A stretch of DNA of 40,772 nucleotides from an uncultured Thiodictyon sp. (GTDB lineage: Bacteria > Pseudomonadota > Gammaproteobacteria > Chromatiales > Chromatiaceae). Numbering within the stretch: the stretch's first letter is position 1; every line of letters starts with the position of its first letter. The notes beneath the pieces are model-generated. The model did not search any database. It was not told where the DNA came from and saw nothing but the letters and a program-made list of their open reading frames with translations. Made by a program: the position numbers and the translations under genes. This document shows, piece by piece, positions 34,026-40,772 of this stretch. Location: assembly GCF_903946935.1 (NCBI RefSeq), contig NZ_CAJAXH010000144.1, forward strand, positions 1 to 40,772, written 5' to 3'.

Positions 34026-34748
34026 ATGAACGCAAAAATGAAATTTTACGCAGAAAGACTTTATTTTAGAATCATAGATGGCTTGCATTACCCATTTATT
34101 AGGCGTGGCGCCGATGATCCATATCACGCGGCTTTGAATGAATTTATTTCTCTAACCAAAGGCGTACCCTCCCCATCAATTTTGGAAATAGGGTCAAGAG
34201 ATGTCACTGGCATTACGCGAAAGAACCTTTTCCCTCATTGCGCCGAATATATTGGCTTCGATATATTTGCCGGGAATGGTGTAGATGTCGTTGGTGATGC
34301 CCATAAGATATCCGATCGATTTCCCTTGGGGCATTTTGATTTCGTTTATTCAATATCAGTATTTGAACACCTTTTGTTTCCTTGGAAGGTCGTTCTGGAA
34401 ATCAATAAGGTAGTGAAGGTAGGAGGATATGTGTTTTTGTCAACTCATCCCGTATGGCCAGCACACGAACTGCCTTGGGATTTCTGGCGTTTTCCGCGCA
34501 ACGGCTTTCACGCGCTATTCAACAAGTACACCGGATTTAGGATAGTCTCTCTTACCGAGGGGTTGCCTTGCAAGACTTACTCACTCGTCGATGACGCTGC
34601 AACACGAGGTAATTGTTTCGAGACAATGAATCAAGGGGTTGCATTGATTGCCGAGAAGATAGGTGACTATCGCAGTGACTTATTGAAATGGGATATAGAC
34701 GTGTCTGACGTTGTAGATACTATGTATCCGAGTAAGCGCCCCGGCTAA
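34026..34748 (+). CDS. SAM-dependent methyltransferase, low-GC
   Basis: A 240-residue class I methyltransferase: SILEIGSRDVTGITRKNLFP near residue 50, YIGFDIFAGNGVDVVGDAHKI, FDFVYSISVFEHLLFPWKVVLEINKVVKVGGYVFLSTH, then HELPWDFWRFPRNGFHALF. The last motif resembles HETPWHFYNCTKHGLLHWF of the fusion protein, so the two enzymes are related. The ATG at 34026 follows GGAG at a proper distance; upstream non-ATG starts are unlikely. The gene is visibly richer in A and T than its neighbours, which suggests recent transfer. It ends the plus-strand cluster. Confidence 0.87.
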   Translation: MNAKMKFYAERLYFRIIDGLHYPFIRRGADDPYHAALNEFISLTKGVPSPSILEIGSRDVTGITRKNLFPHCAEYIGFDIFAGNGVDVVGDAHKISDRFPLGHFDFVYSISVFEHLLFPWKVVLEINKVVKVGGYVFLSTHPVWPAHELPWDFWRFPRNGFHALFNKYTGFRIVSLTEGLPCKTYSLVDDAATRGNCFETMNQGVALIAEKIGDYRSDLLKWDIDVSDVVDTMYPSKRPG

Positions 34749-34819
34749 CCAGAGGGTCTAGGGAACCGCTGATTAGTGCCACTCTTTCAGCCGCATCCTC
34801 GTCCGCGAGCGATTTTTTT

Positions 34820-34850
34820 GATAAATTAGGCTGATTTATCGGCTTTTTTT
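34820..34850 (+). terminator. Weak terminator-like hairpin after methyltransferase
   Basis: GATAAAT (34820-34826) and ATTTATC (34834-34840) pair around a 7-base loop and are followed by GGC and seven T residues. The stem is A-T only apart from the outer pair, so it may be weak. It lies 72 bases past the 34748 stop, inside the region also covered by the IS5 relic's tail. Confidence 0.3.
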
Positions 34851-34854
34851 GATG

Positions 34855-35216
34855 ATTGCTGCGCTTCCCGCCTATGTAACAGGTCACGTCGCCGTGCCAG
34901 AGTTCGTCGCGCTTGTCCGCACCGACGTAGCCGGCATCGGCATAGCGCTCCTGCTTCCTGCCGTGCGGCAGGTTCGCGCCGTCTCGGTGACGTAAGCGAC
35001 TTTCGCTACGGTCCAGGTGACGGTGTGCACCAGCCCGGAATCGCCGTCGCCACTCATGTGTGGCGGTCGCCTGGCGCTCCGGCCGGAGTTGGGATAGTAG
35101 TTGGGGGGCCTGCATCGTCAGCAGCAGTGCCCATGCCCACCCGCTCCATCTCCGCCAGGAAGCGACCGGCGCGTACGGTTGCGCTTGGCCAGGTACTCGG
35201 CGTCGGCGAAACTCAT
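34855..35216 (-). pseudogene. IS5-family transposase relic
   Basis: On the minus strand an ATG at 35216 opens MSFADAEYLAKRNRTRR, the typical N-terminus of IS5-group transposases. It continues after a frameshift as RFLAEMERVG. A large internal deletion follows. DSGLVHTVTWTVAKVAYVTETA and then, in another frame, YADAGYVGADKRDEL with a final GKRS represent the C-terminal catalytic part. At least two frameshifts and the missing middle make it non-functional. The rest of the 724-base gap (34749-34854 and 35217-35472) shows no gene. Confidence 0.75.
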
Positions 35217-35472
35217 TTGATGGGGTGTGGCGCGGGCACTCCGGGGCGGGGTGGCTGGCACTATGCAATCATGAAGACGGATCCGTGTCGGCAGTAGAGA
35301 TCATGGGCATGAGGCCCGGTGTAATGACAGCATAAGTTGGATGGAAGGCCCCATGAACCACGCGAGATCCGGTCAGAATTATATCTGGCTCACTATCGAT
35401 TTCCGAGCCTGACTCACTGTAAACTTGGCGTAAGCGCAAACTCAGCCCCAATTGCTTCCACGCCTTACCTAC

Positions 35473-37005
35473 TCACCGCATCTCCACGAGAGTTGGATCA
35501 CTTAGGTTGAAGTCCAAGCATACATTAGTTGAGTCAATATCTAATCGCAGACGGCGAACACTCCCCTTCTCAGTCCATCCCGGTATCGTATGCAAATCAA
35601 TCAGACGCACCCCAGGATCAAGGACAAATTTGACGCTGCGTTCCTCGTCGAAATAGGGCTTTTCGTCGCTTAGCCAAAACAACTGTATCGGCACCTTACC
35701 TGCATTGTCACCGCAACTCAGACCAACGCTCAGAAAAGATGCCTCCCGCGCTAAGATTGGGGCAGCAAGCTCGTACACGACAAATGGATCCGGTCCCGTC
35801 GATCGGTATTCACCAGGCGCGCTTCCGTGGCTAACACCATGCAACTCTACGGGTATCGTCGTGCGGACAAGCGTGAAGCCTGGCCGTTGCTCAATGACGC
35901 TTACCGGCGGATAGGCAGCAAAAAACTTATATCTCGATAAACGCTCTACGACGGTAACAAACACGTAGTCGGGTTTCCATTTTTCGACCAACTCAGCGAA
36001 CCGCCCGCCGGGCTTCAACGCCGCCAACCAATGGAGTTGAAGAGTTTCCGAAAACGTGGCTGCCATCATAGGTGAAAGCGAGACCCCAAATGAGTCGCGT
36101 AGCCACAGCACTCGATTATTGTTGAGGGCACCCACCGAGGAGACCAAGAGTGGTTTATCCGGTGAACCAACTGGGGGATTTCCGCCTCTGCTGATAATTA
36201 CTCCGCTATCAAAATCAGATTGCGTAGTCTCAATCGCCAACTCTGGCGCGACCACGGAAGGCTCTAAATCCTGCAGATAGTCTGCCATTCGCAGAAAATT
36301 CGCAAGGTCGCCACCTTTACGTTGCGCAAACCCTTTTACCTCAATAGCCGAGTCGGTGGGCCAGCGAAGCTCTGGCAATGAACGCCCCACTTCCCGCGCA
36401 AAGGCCCGGAAGGCAATCGCTGCCGCTAGCGAATTCCAGTGATGATCCACATGATAATAAAGTTCGTCCCGGTTGGACGTCTTAGCGGATAGCAATGCGG
36501 GGCGTAGATCGATCCAGCGCTCTGTTCCCGTCCCGGCAAGCAAAGCATCAGTGGCCGTTGGCCTAGCCAGTGAAGGCTTGGCCCAGGCGGGCAAATACTC
36601 TGGATAAATCGTCTCCTTATTCGGTGCGATCATTACTCGAAACAGCCGGACCCCCTTGCCCGCCAACCAGCGTTCCCATGCCAAAGTGGCCGCCCCAATT
36701 CGCTGGCCCGCGTCCACCTCCGCAGGTGTCTGACCACGCCGAGTCACCGTGCGTGATTCCTCATACTGATCCCCCAAGTAGAGCCAGCCCTCGCGACCGA
36801 CGACGACCTGCTCCGGGTCGGTGCTGATACCTATCGGATAAAGAGCCCGACTCAGCCACCGCGACATAAAGTCCATGTTGTAAAGAAACTGTCTTTTCCA
36901 CCAATGTTTTCCATCCAATCCCTGAGTCGACAACACATTGGCGATCGGCACAAGAGTCAGGCAGCATAGAACCACCGACAGCATAATGAAGACGCGTCTT
37001 TTCAA
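35473..37005 (-). CDS. AlgJ/AlgX-like O-acetyltransferase, SGNH hydrolase-like
   Basis: A 510-residue exported or membrane-anchored protein. One hydrophobic segment at about 5-25 (VFIMLSVVLCCLTLVPIANVL) anchors or exports it. The AlgX/AlgJ-like catalytic pattern is present: VDHHWNS with Asp187 and His189, and the nucleophile Ser305 in RDSFGVSL. It would take acetyl groups delivered across the membrane by the MBOAT partner and place them on a polysaccharide in the periplasm. The C-terminal 150 residues are beta-rich and may bind glycan. It is the second gene of a two-gene operon, 11 bases after the MBOAT stop. Composition is less GC-rich than the core genes. Confidence 0.88.
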   Translation of the reverse strand: MKRRVFIMLSVVLCCLTLVPIANVLSTQGLDGKHWWKRQFLYNMDFMSRWLSRALYPIGISTDPEQVVVGREGWLYLGDQYEESRTVTRRGQTPAEVDAGQRIGAATLAWERWLAGKGVRLFRVMIAPNKETIYPEYLPAWAKPSLARPTATDALLAGTGTERWIDLRPALLSAKTSNRDELYYHVDHHWNSLAAAIAFRAFAREVGRSLPELRWPTDSAIEVKGFAQRKGGDLANFLRMADYLQDLEPSVVAPELAIETTQSDFDSGVIISRGGNPPVGSPDKPLLVSSVGALNNNRVLWLRDSFGVSLSPMMAATFSETLQLHWLAALKPGGRFAELVEKWKPDYVFVTVVERLSRYKFFAAYPPVSVIEQRPGFTLVRTTIPVELHGVSHGSAPGEYRSTGPDPFVVYELAAPILAREASFLSVGLSCGDNAGKVPIQLFWLSDEKPYFDEERSVKFVLDPGVRLIDLHTIPGWTEKGSVRRLRLDIDSTNVCLDFNLSDPTLVEMR

Positions 37006-37016
37006 GATAAACAGAC

Positions 37017-38516
37017 TCAGAAATTAAAGTAAAGGAATACGGAACTCGTTTCCGAAAGGGTGAAATACATCGCCATACTGAACAGCAGGCTTCCGAACAA
37101 TACCTTGCCCATACCAAGGTCCCCTTGCGACATTTCAAGTGAATTCTTCTGACGCAAGACCACGAATGCGGCAATGATTGCAAGGTAAGTGATTGTATGC
37201 GGCACGAGGCTGGCCGGCAGGAAACGCAGCAACGTGTCCGACATCCATCCACCCCAAGCCAGCCCGGCAGTGGGAGTCTCAGCTACGGTCTGTCCTAGAG
37301 CGCCACGGATGTCGACCATGCCATGCAACACTCGCATTGCATCGGTCATAGTCTTGGCACGAAAGAACACCCACGCAACATTCACGAACACAAACGTCAT
37401 AGTCCAGGCCAGCAGCAGCGGCATTGGACGCCCAAACCGCTGCCAAAGGCGGTGCACCACAAGCGCGGTACCATGTAGAGCACCCCAGATCACGAACATC
37501 CAGGTCGCACCATGCCAGAGGCCGCCAAGGACAAAAGTGGCGATAAGATTAAGGTATGTACGAAATACAGATGAACGATTACCACCCAATGGGATATAGA
37601 GGTAATCACGGAGGAATTTGCTCAGCGTGATATGCCAACGACGCCAAAAATCCTGAATATTTCGCGCTTTATAGGGAGAGTTAAAATTGATTGGCAGCCA
37701 AATATTGAAGAGCAGCGATGCACCGATCGCCATGTCGCAGTAGCCGCTAAAGTCAAAGTATAACTGAAAGGTATATGAAACACTGGTAGCCCAGGCAGCA
37801 AAAAAACCGAGGGGTTGCCCGCCGTCAAATCCCGCGCTTGCCCATACTGCAAAGGTATCGGCGATGACAACTTTCTTGAATAGCCCAATAGCGAAGATAA
37901 ACAGACCTTTTAGGATATTCGAATAACGTAGCGCTAACGTCCAGCGTGACCCGAACTGCGACATGATGTCACGGTGATGAACAATCGGGCCGGCTATCAA
38001 ATGTGGAAAAAATGTTACGAACAGAGAATAGTTCAGCAAATCATATTCCGCCGTTTCCCCACGATAGCTGTCGACCAGATAAGCGATCTGGGTGAAGGTA
38101 AAAAAACTGATCGCAAGCGGCAATACGATGTGATGAAGAGGGTAACCAGCCCCGAATAGTACATTGATATTCGTAATCAAAAAATCGGTATACTTGTAAT
38201 ACCCAAGAAGCACGAGATTTGCCAAGATGCCTGTCGCCAATACTACTTTTCTGTTCAAATCATGATGGCGCACAGGCAGCGGCCGCAGAATTTCCCGGTA
38301 CCCCTGCGCGAGACCACTGCCGATGGCAAAATTCAATAATATCGACGCCAAGATCAGCGGCACATAACTAACATCCCAATAAGCGTAGAAATACAAGCTG
38401 GCCGCTACTAGCCACACCTTTCCAGCAACAATCATTCTCCTGCCATTTAGCCAAAAATAGACGAAGAACGAGATCGGTAAGAACGCGAGAATGAATTGCC
38501 ATGTACTAAAGAGCAT
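37017..38516 (-). CDS. MBOAT-family O-acyltransferase (AlgI-like)
   Basis: A 499-residue membrane protein with about ten hydrophobic segments. It carries the MBOAT pattern: FDFSGYCDMAIGASLLFNIWLPINFNSPYKARNIQDFWRRWHITLSKFLRDYLYIPLGGNR, then GGLWHGATW with His335 and GALHGTALVVHRLW with His348. It is expected to move acetyl groups across the inner membrane for the AlgJ/AlgX-like protein encoded next. I chose ATG 38516 (MLFSTWQFILAFLPISF), the standard AlgI-type start; an upstream ATG at 38558 would add 14 hydrophilic residues. A MITE sits 71 bases upstream. Confidence 0.92.
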   Translation of the reverse strand: MLFSTWQFILAFLPISFFVYFWLNGRRMIVAGKVWLVAASLYFYAYWDVSYVPLILASILLNFAIGSGLAQGYREILRPLPVRHHDLNRKVVLATGILANLVLLGYYKYTDFLITNINVLFGAGYPLHHIVLPLAISFFTFTQIAYLVDSYRGETAEYDLLNYSLFVTFFPHLIAGPIVHHRDIMSQFGSRWTLALRYSNILKGLFIFAIGLFKKVVIADTFAVWASAGFDGGQPLGFFAAWATSVSYTFQLYFDFSGYCDMAIGASLLFNIWLPINFNSPYKARNIQDFWRRWHITLSKFLRDYLYIPLGGNRSSVFRTYLNLIATFVLGGLWHGATWMFVIWGALHGTALVVHRLWQRFGRPMPLLLAWTMTFVFVNVAWVFFRAKTMTDAMRVLHGMVDIRGALGQTVAETPTAGLAWGGWMSDTLLRFLPASLVPHTITYLAIIAAFVVLRQKNSLEMSQGDLGMGKVLFGSLLFSMAMYFTLSETSSVFLYFNF

Positions 38517-38586
38517 CGTTGCTTGGTACTGATGAAATGAATGGACGGCGTTTGCCAAAACGAAATACGAGTGGGCACTAAAGACA

Positions 38587-38743
38587 ACTGAAGTTTCCGG
38601 CTTTTCCAGGGGGGATACCAGAAAGGCGGGGGTTACGCTGGGTGGATTTTCGAGGGGTTTGCCCAGATCCAGCCAAACCCTGCGAAAACTCCCGGCCCCA
38701 AGTGCCTGGCCTTGGGCGGTTTTCAGAACCCGGAAACTTCAGT
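38587..38743. mobile_element. 157-bp MITE with perfect TIRs and 7-bp target duplication
   Basis: The terminal inverted repeats ACTGAAGTTTCCGG (38587-38600) and CCGGAAACTTCAGT (38730-38743) match over all 14 bases. AAAGACA flanks both sides (38580-38586 and 38744-38750), a clean target duplication. The internal sequence has no functional coding frame. A diverged, truncated copy of its left two-thirds lies at 38880-38980. It is inserted between the MBOAT gene and any upstream promoter. Confidence 0.88.
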
Positions 38744-38772
38744 AAAGACAATTAGGTACGTAACTCAGCGAT

Positions 38773-38793
38773 TTCAACCATTTTATGGTTGAA
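38773..38793. repeat. Perfect 9-bp hairpin TTCAACCAT-TTT-ATGGTTGAA
   Basis: The arms at 38773-38781 and 38785-38793 pair perfectly around three T residues. It lies 23 bases upstream of the MITE and could be an operator or RNA hairpin that originally preceded the MBOAT gene. Confidence 0.6.
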
Positions 38794-38879
38794 TATTACC
38801 GGCTCGACCAAAAAATAGCAAGGCTGCGGCATCACCTGAGACATTTGCGCTGGGGCGGTTTTCGGTAAGTGTCAAGGCA

Positions 38880-38980
38880 GTTGAAGTTTCCGGCTTTTCC
38901 AGGGGGGTACCAGAGGGGCGGGGGGTTACACTGGGGGGATTTTCGAGGGGTTTGCGCAGATCCAGACAAAACTCCCGATG
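38880..38980. repeat. Diverged truncated copy of the MITE
   Basis: From GTTGAAGTTTCCGGCTTTTC onward the sequence follows the intact element at 38587 (CCAGGGGGG, TTTTCGAGGGGTTTGC, AGATCCAG, AAAACTCCCG) with scattered changes, then stops before the right end. GGGCGGTTTTC at 38853-38863 may be a scar of a right end. Confidence 0.75.
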
Positions 38981-39004
38981 GAGGCGGTAGTTTATACCGT
39001 ACAC

Positions 39005-39262
39005 TCAAAGCTGTGTGTAATCGGATAGCTCGAAGCCCTGCGCCCAGCGGCGGGTTTCCCCCAGTCCCTCGAAGGGTTGGCCCGGGAAGCTGGGGCGGCC
39101 TTTTCGTGTACTGAACAGGGGCTCGGAGTGCGGGTTATCGTTGCTCACCGCGGGTCGACTGAAGGAGCGAATGACGCCCAGGCGTTGCAGGGTCGCACCC
39201 TTCACGGGCGCGCCGTTGTCGGAGTGCAGGACCGGGGAGTCGGCGTATGCACTTTCGTGCAG
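39005..39262 (-). pseudogene. IS3-family transposase (OrfB) C-terminal relic
   Basis: The frame gives HESAYADSPVLHSDNG, then KGATLQRLGVIRSFSRPAVSNDNPHSE and PFEGLGETRRWAQGF, clearly the DDE integrase core of IS3-type OrfB (HSDNG holds the second Asp, NPHSE the Glu). A few residues are deleted after KG, the first Asp is missing and the C-terminus shifts frame before the WYN motif. It is a non-functional fragment. Confidence 0.75.
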
Positions 39263-39699
39263 GTGGGCCTTGCAGGTGGGCGGATTTATGATCAAGGCCG
39301 GGACGATGGTACACTGGCGCCAGCAGGTTACGCTAGGGTCCCGAGCGAAAATCTCAGATGAGACGAGTATAGCCAGGATGCGGTGAGGGAGAAACCGCAT
39401 CCGGCGGTCCAGTAAACCCGCCAGCGAGCGACTGGAGGCGCTCTCCGAAATTTGTACAGGTCAGCGAAACCTCGACTTTGGCCAATTTTAGCCTGAAGGG
39501 AGATCCTACGCAGGCTGGGCCAAGCGGATGGCGCGGTAGCGCAAAGTCACCATAAAAGTTGGCGGCAGGCGGTGTCGTCTGAATCCGGCTAAGGGCCAGG
39601 GCGGAGCTTGGTCCGCGGCCCCCCAATCTTTCACGGTAAACACCAGACGTACCCCCTTTGCCTCCGCTGCCGACGGCGATTGTAGATCGTATTGGTGCC
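39263..39699. other. Unrecognised sequence between transposase relics
   Basis: Several overlapping open frames exist on both strands but none has a recognisable domain or ribosome binding site. The stretch is probably composite debris of insertion elements. I support no gene here. Confidence 0.4.
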
Positions 39700-39790
39700 G
39701 CCCGCCTGCCCCCCTGCTGTTTGCGGTGGACGAGACGCTGGAGCGACGCAAGGGGGAGCGCATTGCCGCCAAAGGGAGGCATCGCGCGTT
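39700..39790 (+). pseudogene. IS701-like transposase fragment
   Basis: On the plus strand about 25 codons read APLLFAVDETLERRKGERIA and then AKG, matching the first catalytic Asp block (DET-ERR-G-I-AKG) that I recall from IS701/DDE_5 transposases. Nothing recognisable follows, so only a fragment survives. Confidence 0.45.
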
Positions 39791-39799
39791 GCATCTTTC

Positions 39800-40640
39800 C
39801 GGCCACCCCCGCTACGCCGTCACCAGCGGGGGCAGCTTGGGCGGACGCGGTCTTCGGCGCGCTGGCGCCGGGGCAACGGCATCCGCTGGAGTACCCGCGC
39901 GAACAGCGTTTCGTGGGCACGGCCGAAGAAGCGTTCGGCGGCGGTGTTACCATTCGGCCCGGCGGATATGGAAATTATGCACGGCGCCCAGTGCCGCGAG
40001 CTTACGGTCGCTCAAGCGATGCCGGCCATGATGATGCAGGGACATTTGGCCGTTGCGCCCCTCCACGCTGGAACTGCTGCGCTGGAACAGGTCCGCGCAG
40101 TCGCCAGCGACCTATGCGAGGCGCGCGAGTTCGTCCGCCGTAAGGGTTTGCAGCGGATGATCGGGTTGGCGTAGCGGTTCGAGCAGCTGGCGGCTCAAGG
40201 CGCGCAGCCGGCGGCGCGCTTCGGCGTGGGTGCTACGCGCGGCGACGCGCTCCAGGTAGAGCGCCGGAATCAACTGCGTGAGCAGGGCGAGGTCCAGGGC
40301 GGGCGGCAGATTCAGCGCCTCGACCTTGGCCTCGACAGTTGCGAAGAAAAAGGTAATAGTGGCAATGAACTGGCTGGTCAGGCGCGCGTTGGCAGCTCGA
40401 CCACGTCGGCCAGCTGTTGCAGCCGCGTCCAGACGTCGGCCAAGCGTTGTGCGATGCGCTCCATGGGCTGTGCCTGTCCCTGCTCCAGGTCATAGGGGTG
40501 ATAGAGGATCCCAGCTCACGCACCAGTTCGCGGGCTTCGGCCGGGCGCGCCTGCACCTGCGCGTGGTCGGCTTCGGCCTGCACCACGACCGCCGGGGCGG
40601 CGTCCGCCTGTTTCATCTGGCGGGCCAGGTACAGGCTAGT
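39800..40640 (-). pseudogene. Decayed DUF6399-type transposase
   Basis: Pieces in several frames on the minus strand join into one protein: RQMKQADAAPAVV, HPYDLEQGQAQPMERIAQRL with ADVWTRLQQLADVVELP, then after a frameshift LTSQFIATITFFF and ALNLPPALDLALLTQLIPAL with YLERVAARST. An in-frame stop follows LARLA. The strongest block is SSSVEGRNGQMSLHHHGRHR with LSDRKLAALGAVHNFHIRR, then after a further frameshift TAAERFFGRAHETLF. The order matches the C-terminal half of DUF6399-type transposases as I remember them. At least three frameshifts and one stop make it a pseudogene. The last 130 bases of the window hold no feature I can name. Confidence 0.65.
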
Positions 40641-40772
40641 ACCGCAGGATGAAAATCCTAATACCGTTTCTGAAGAGCGCGTTGTAAGATGCAAACTTCG
40701 TGATCTACTCTGGTTTTTTCGATGCCCTTGCTTCGTCCTGCGCCTGTCCTCGTAACCGATCGCGAGCGTCAA

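Noticed and set aside
40233-40772. Open 179-residue minus-strand frame at the right end as a gene
   Set aside because: Only part of it matches the decayed DUF6399-type transposase, whose remaining pieces lie in other frames, so the open frame is accidental.

Overview
The window looks like chromosomal DNA of a high-GC gammaproteobacterium. The xerD-dsbC neighbourhood, ogt and yajQ are gammaproteobacterial in style, and the gene mix and repeat load would fit Chromatiales (purple sulfur bacteria). The taxon is an inference from gene content and base composition, not a database match.

Layout. (1) 1-6153: the integrase-proximal end of a P4-like integrative element inserted at the 3' end of a tRNA-Arg(CCU) gene. 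It holds, all on the minus strand, a P4-type tyrosine integrase, an AlpA-like excision regulator, a large CHC2/Toprim/DUF927 primase-helicase and an unknown protein. The far end of the element lies left of the window. The 3' end of the primase gene carries 13 perfect octamers TGTCCAGG/CCTGGACA, a possible iteron array. (2) 6.3-15.6 kb: core housekeeping genes: DUF2177 membrane protein, SPOR protein, SDR oxidoreductase, SWIM/SNF2 helicase, ogt, xerD, yajQ and dsbC. Intergenic palindromic elements lie between them. (3) 15.7-34.7 kb: a long plus-strand surface-polysaccharide cluster. It encodes a large polytopic membrane protein, a membrane-anchored transglutaminase-like protein, two tandem paralogous GT4 glycosyltransferases, a methyltransferase, an AsnB-type amidotransferase, the ABC exporter Wzm/Wzt (Wzt with a C-terminal sugar-binding extension), a 1348-residue fusion (methyltransferase, coiled coil, GT4, GT2, Trm112-like segment, methyltransferase) and two further methyltransferases. 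(4) 34.75-40.77 kb: an IS5 relic, a convergent AlgJ/AlgX-like plus MBOAT O-acetylation pair, a MITE with perfect terminal inverted repeats and a target duplication just upstream of that pair, and then a graveyard of decayed transposases.

How the genes may work together. The cluster reads as an ABC-transporter-dependent O-antigen/exopolysaccharide system. The glycosyltransferases build the chain, methyltransferases modify or cap it, and Wzt may recognise the cap and export it through Wzm. The MBOAT/AlgJ pair may O-acetylate a polymer. The most interesting element is the fusion protein. A methyltransferase followed by a coiled coil, next to a Wzt with a sugar-binding domain, recalls the WbdD chain terminator and molecular ruler. 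Here the coiled coil is built from four nearly identical 42-bp repeats that could change in number, and glycosyltransferase modules are fused to it.
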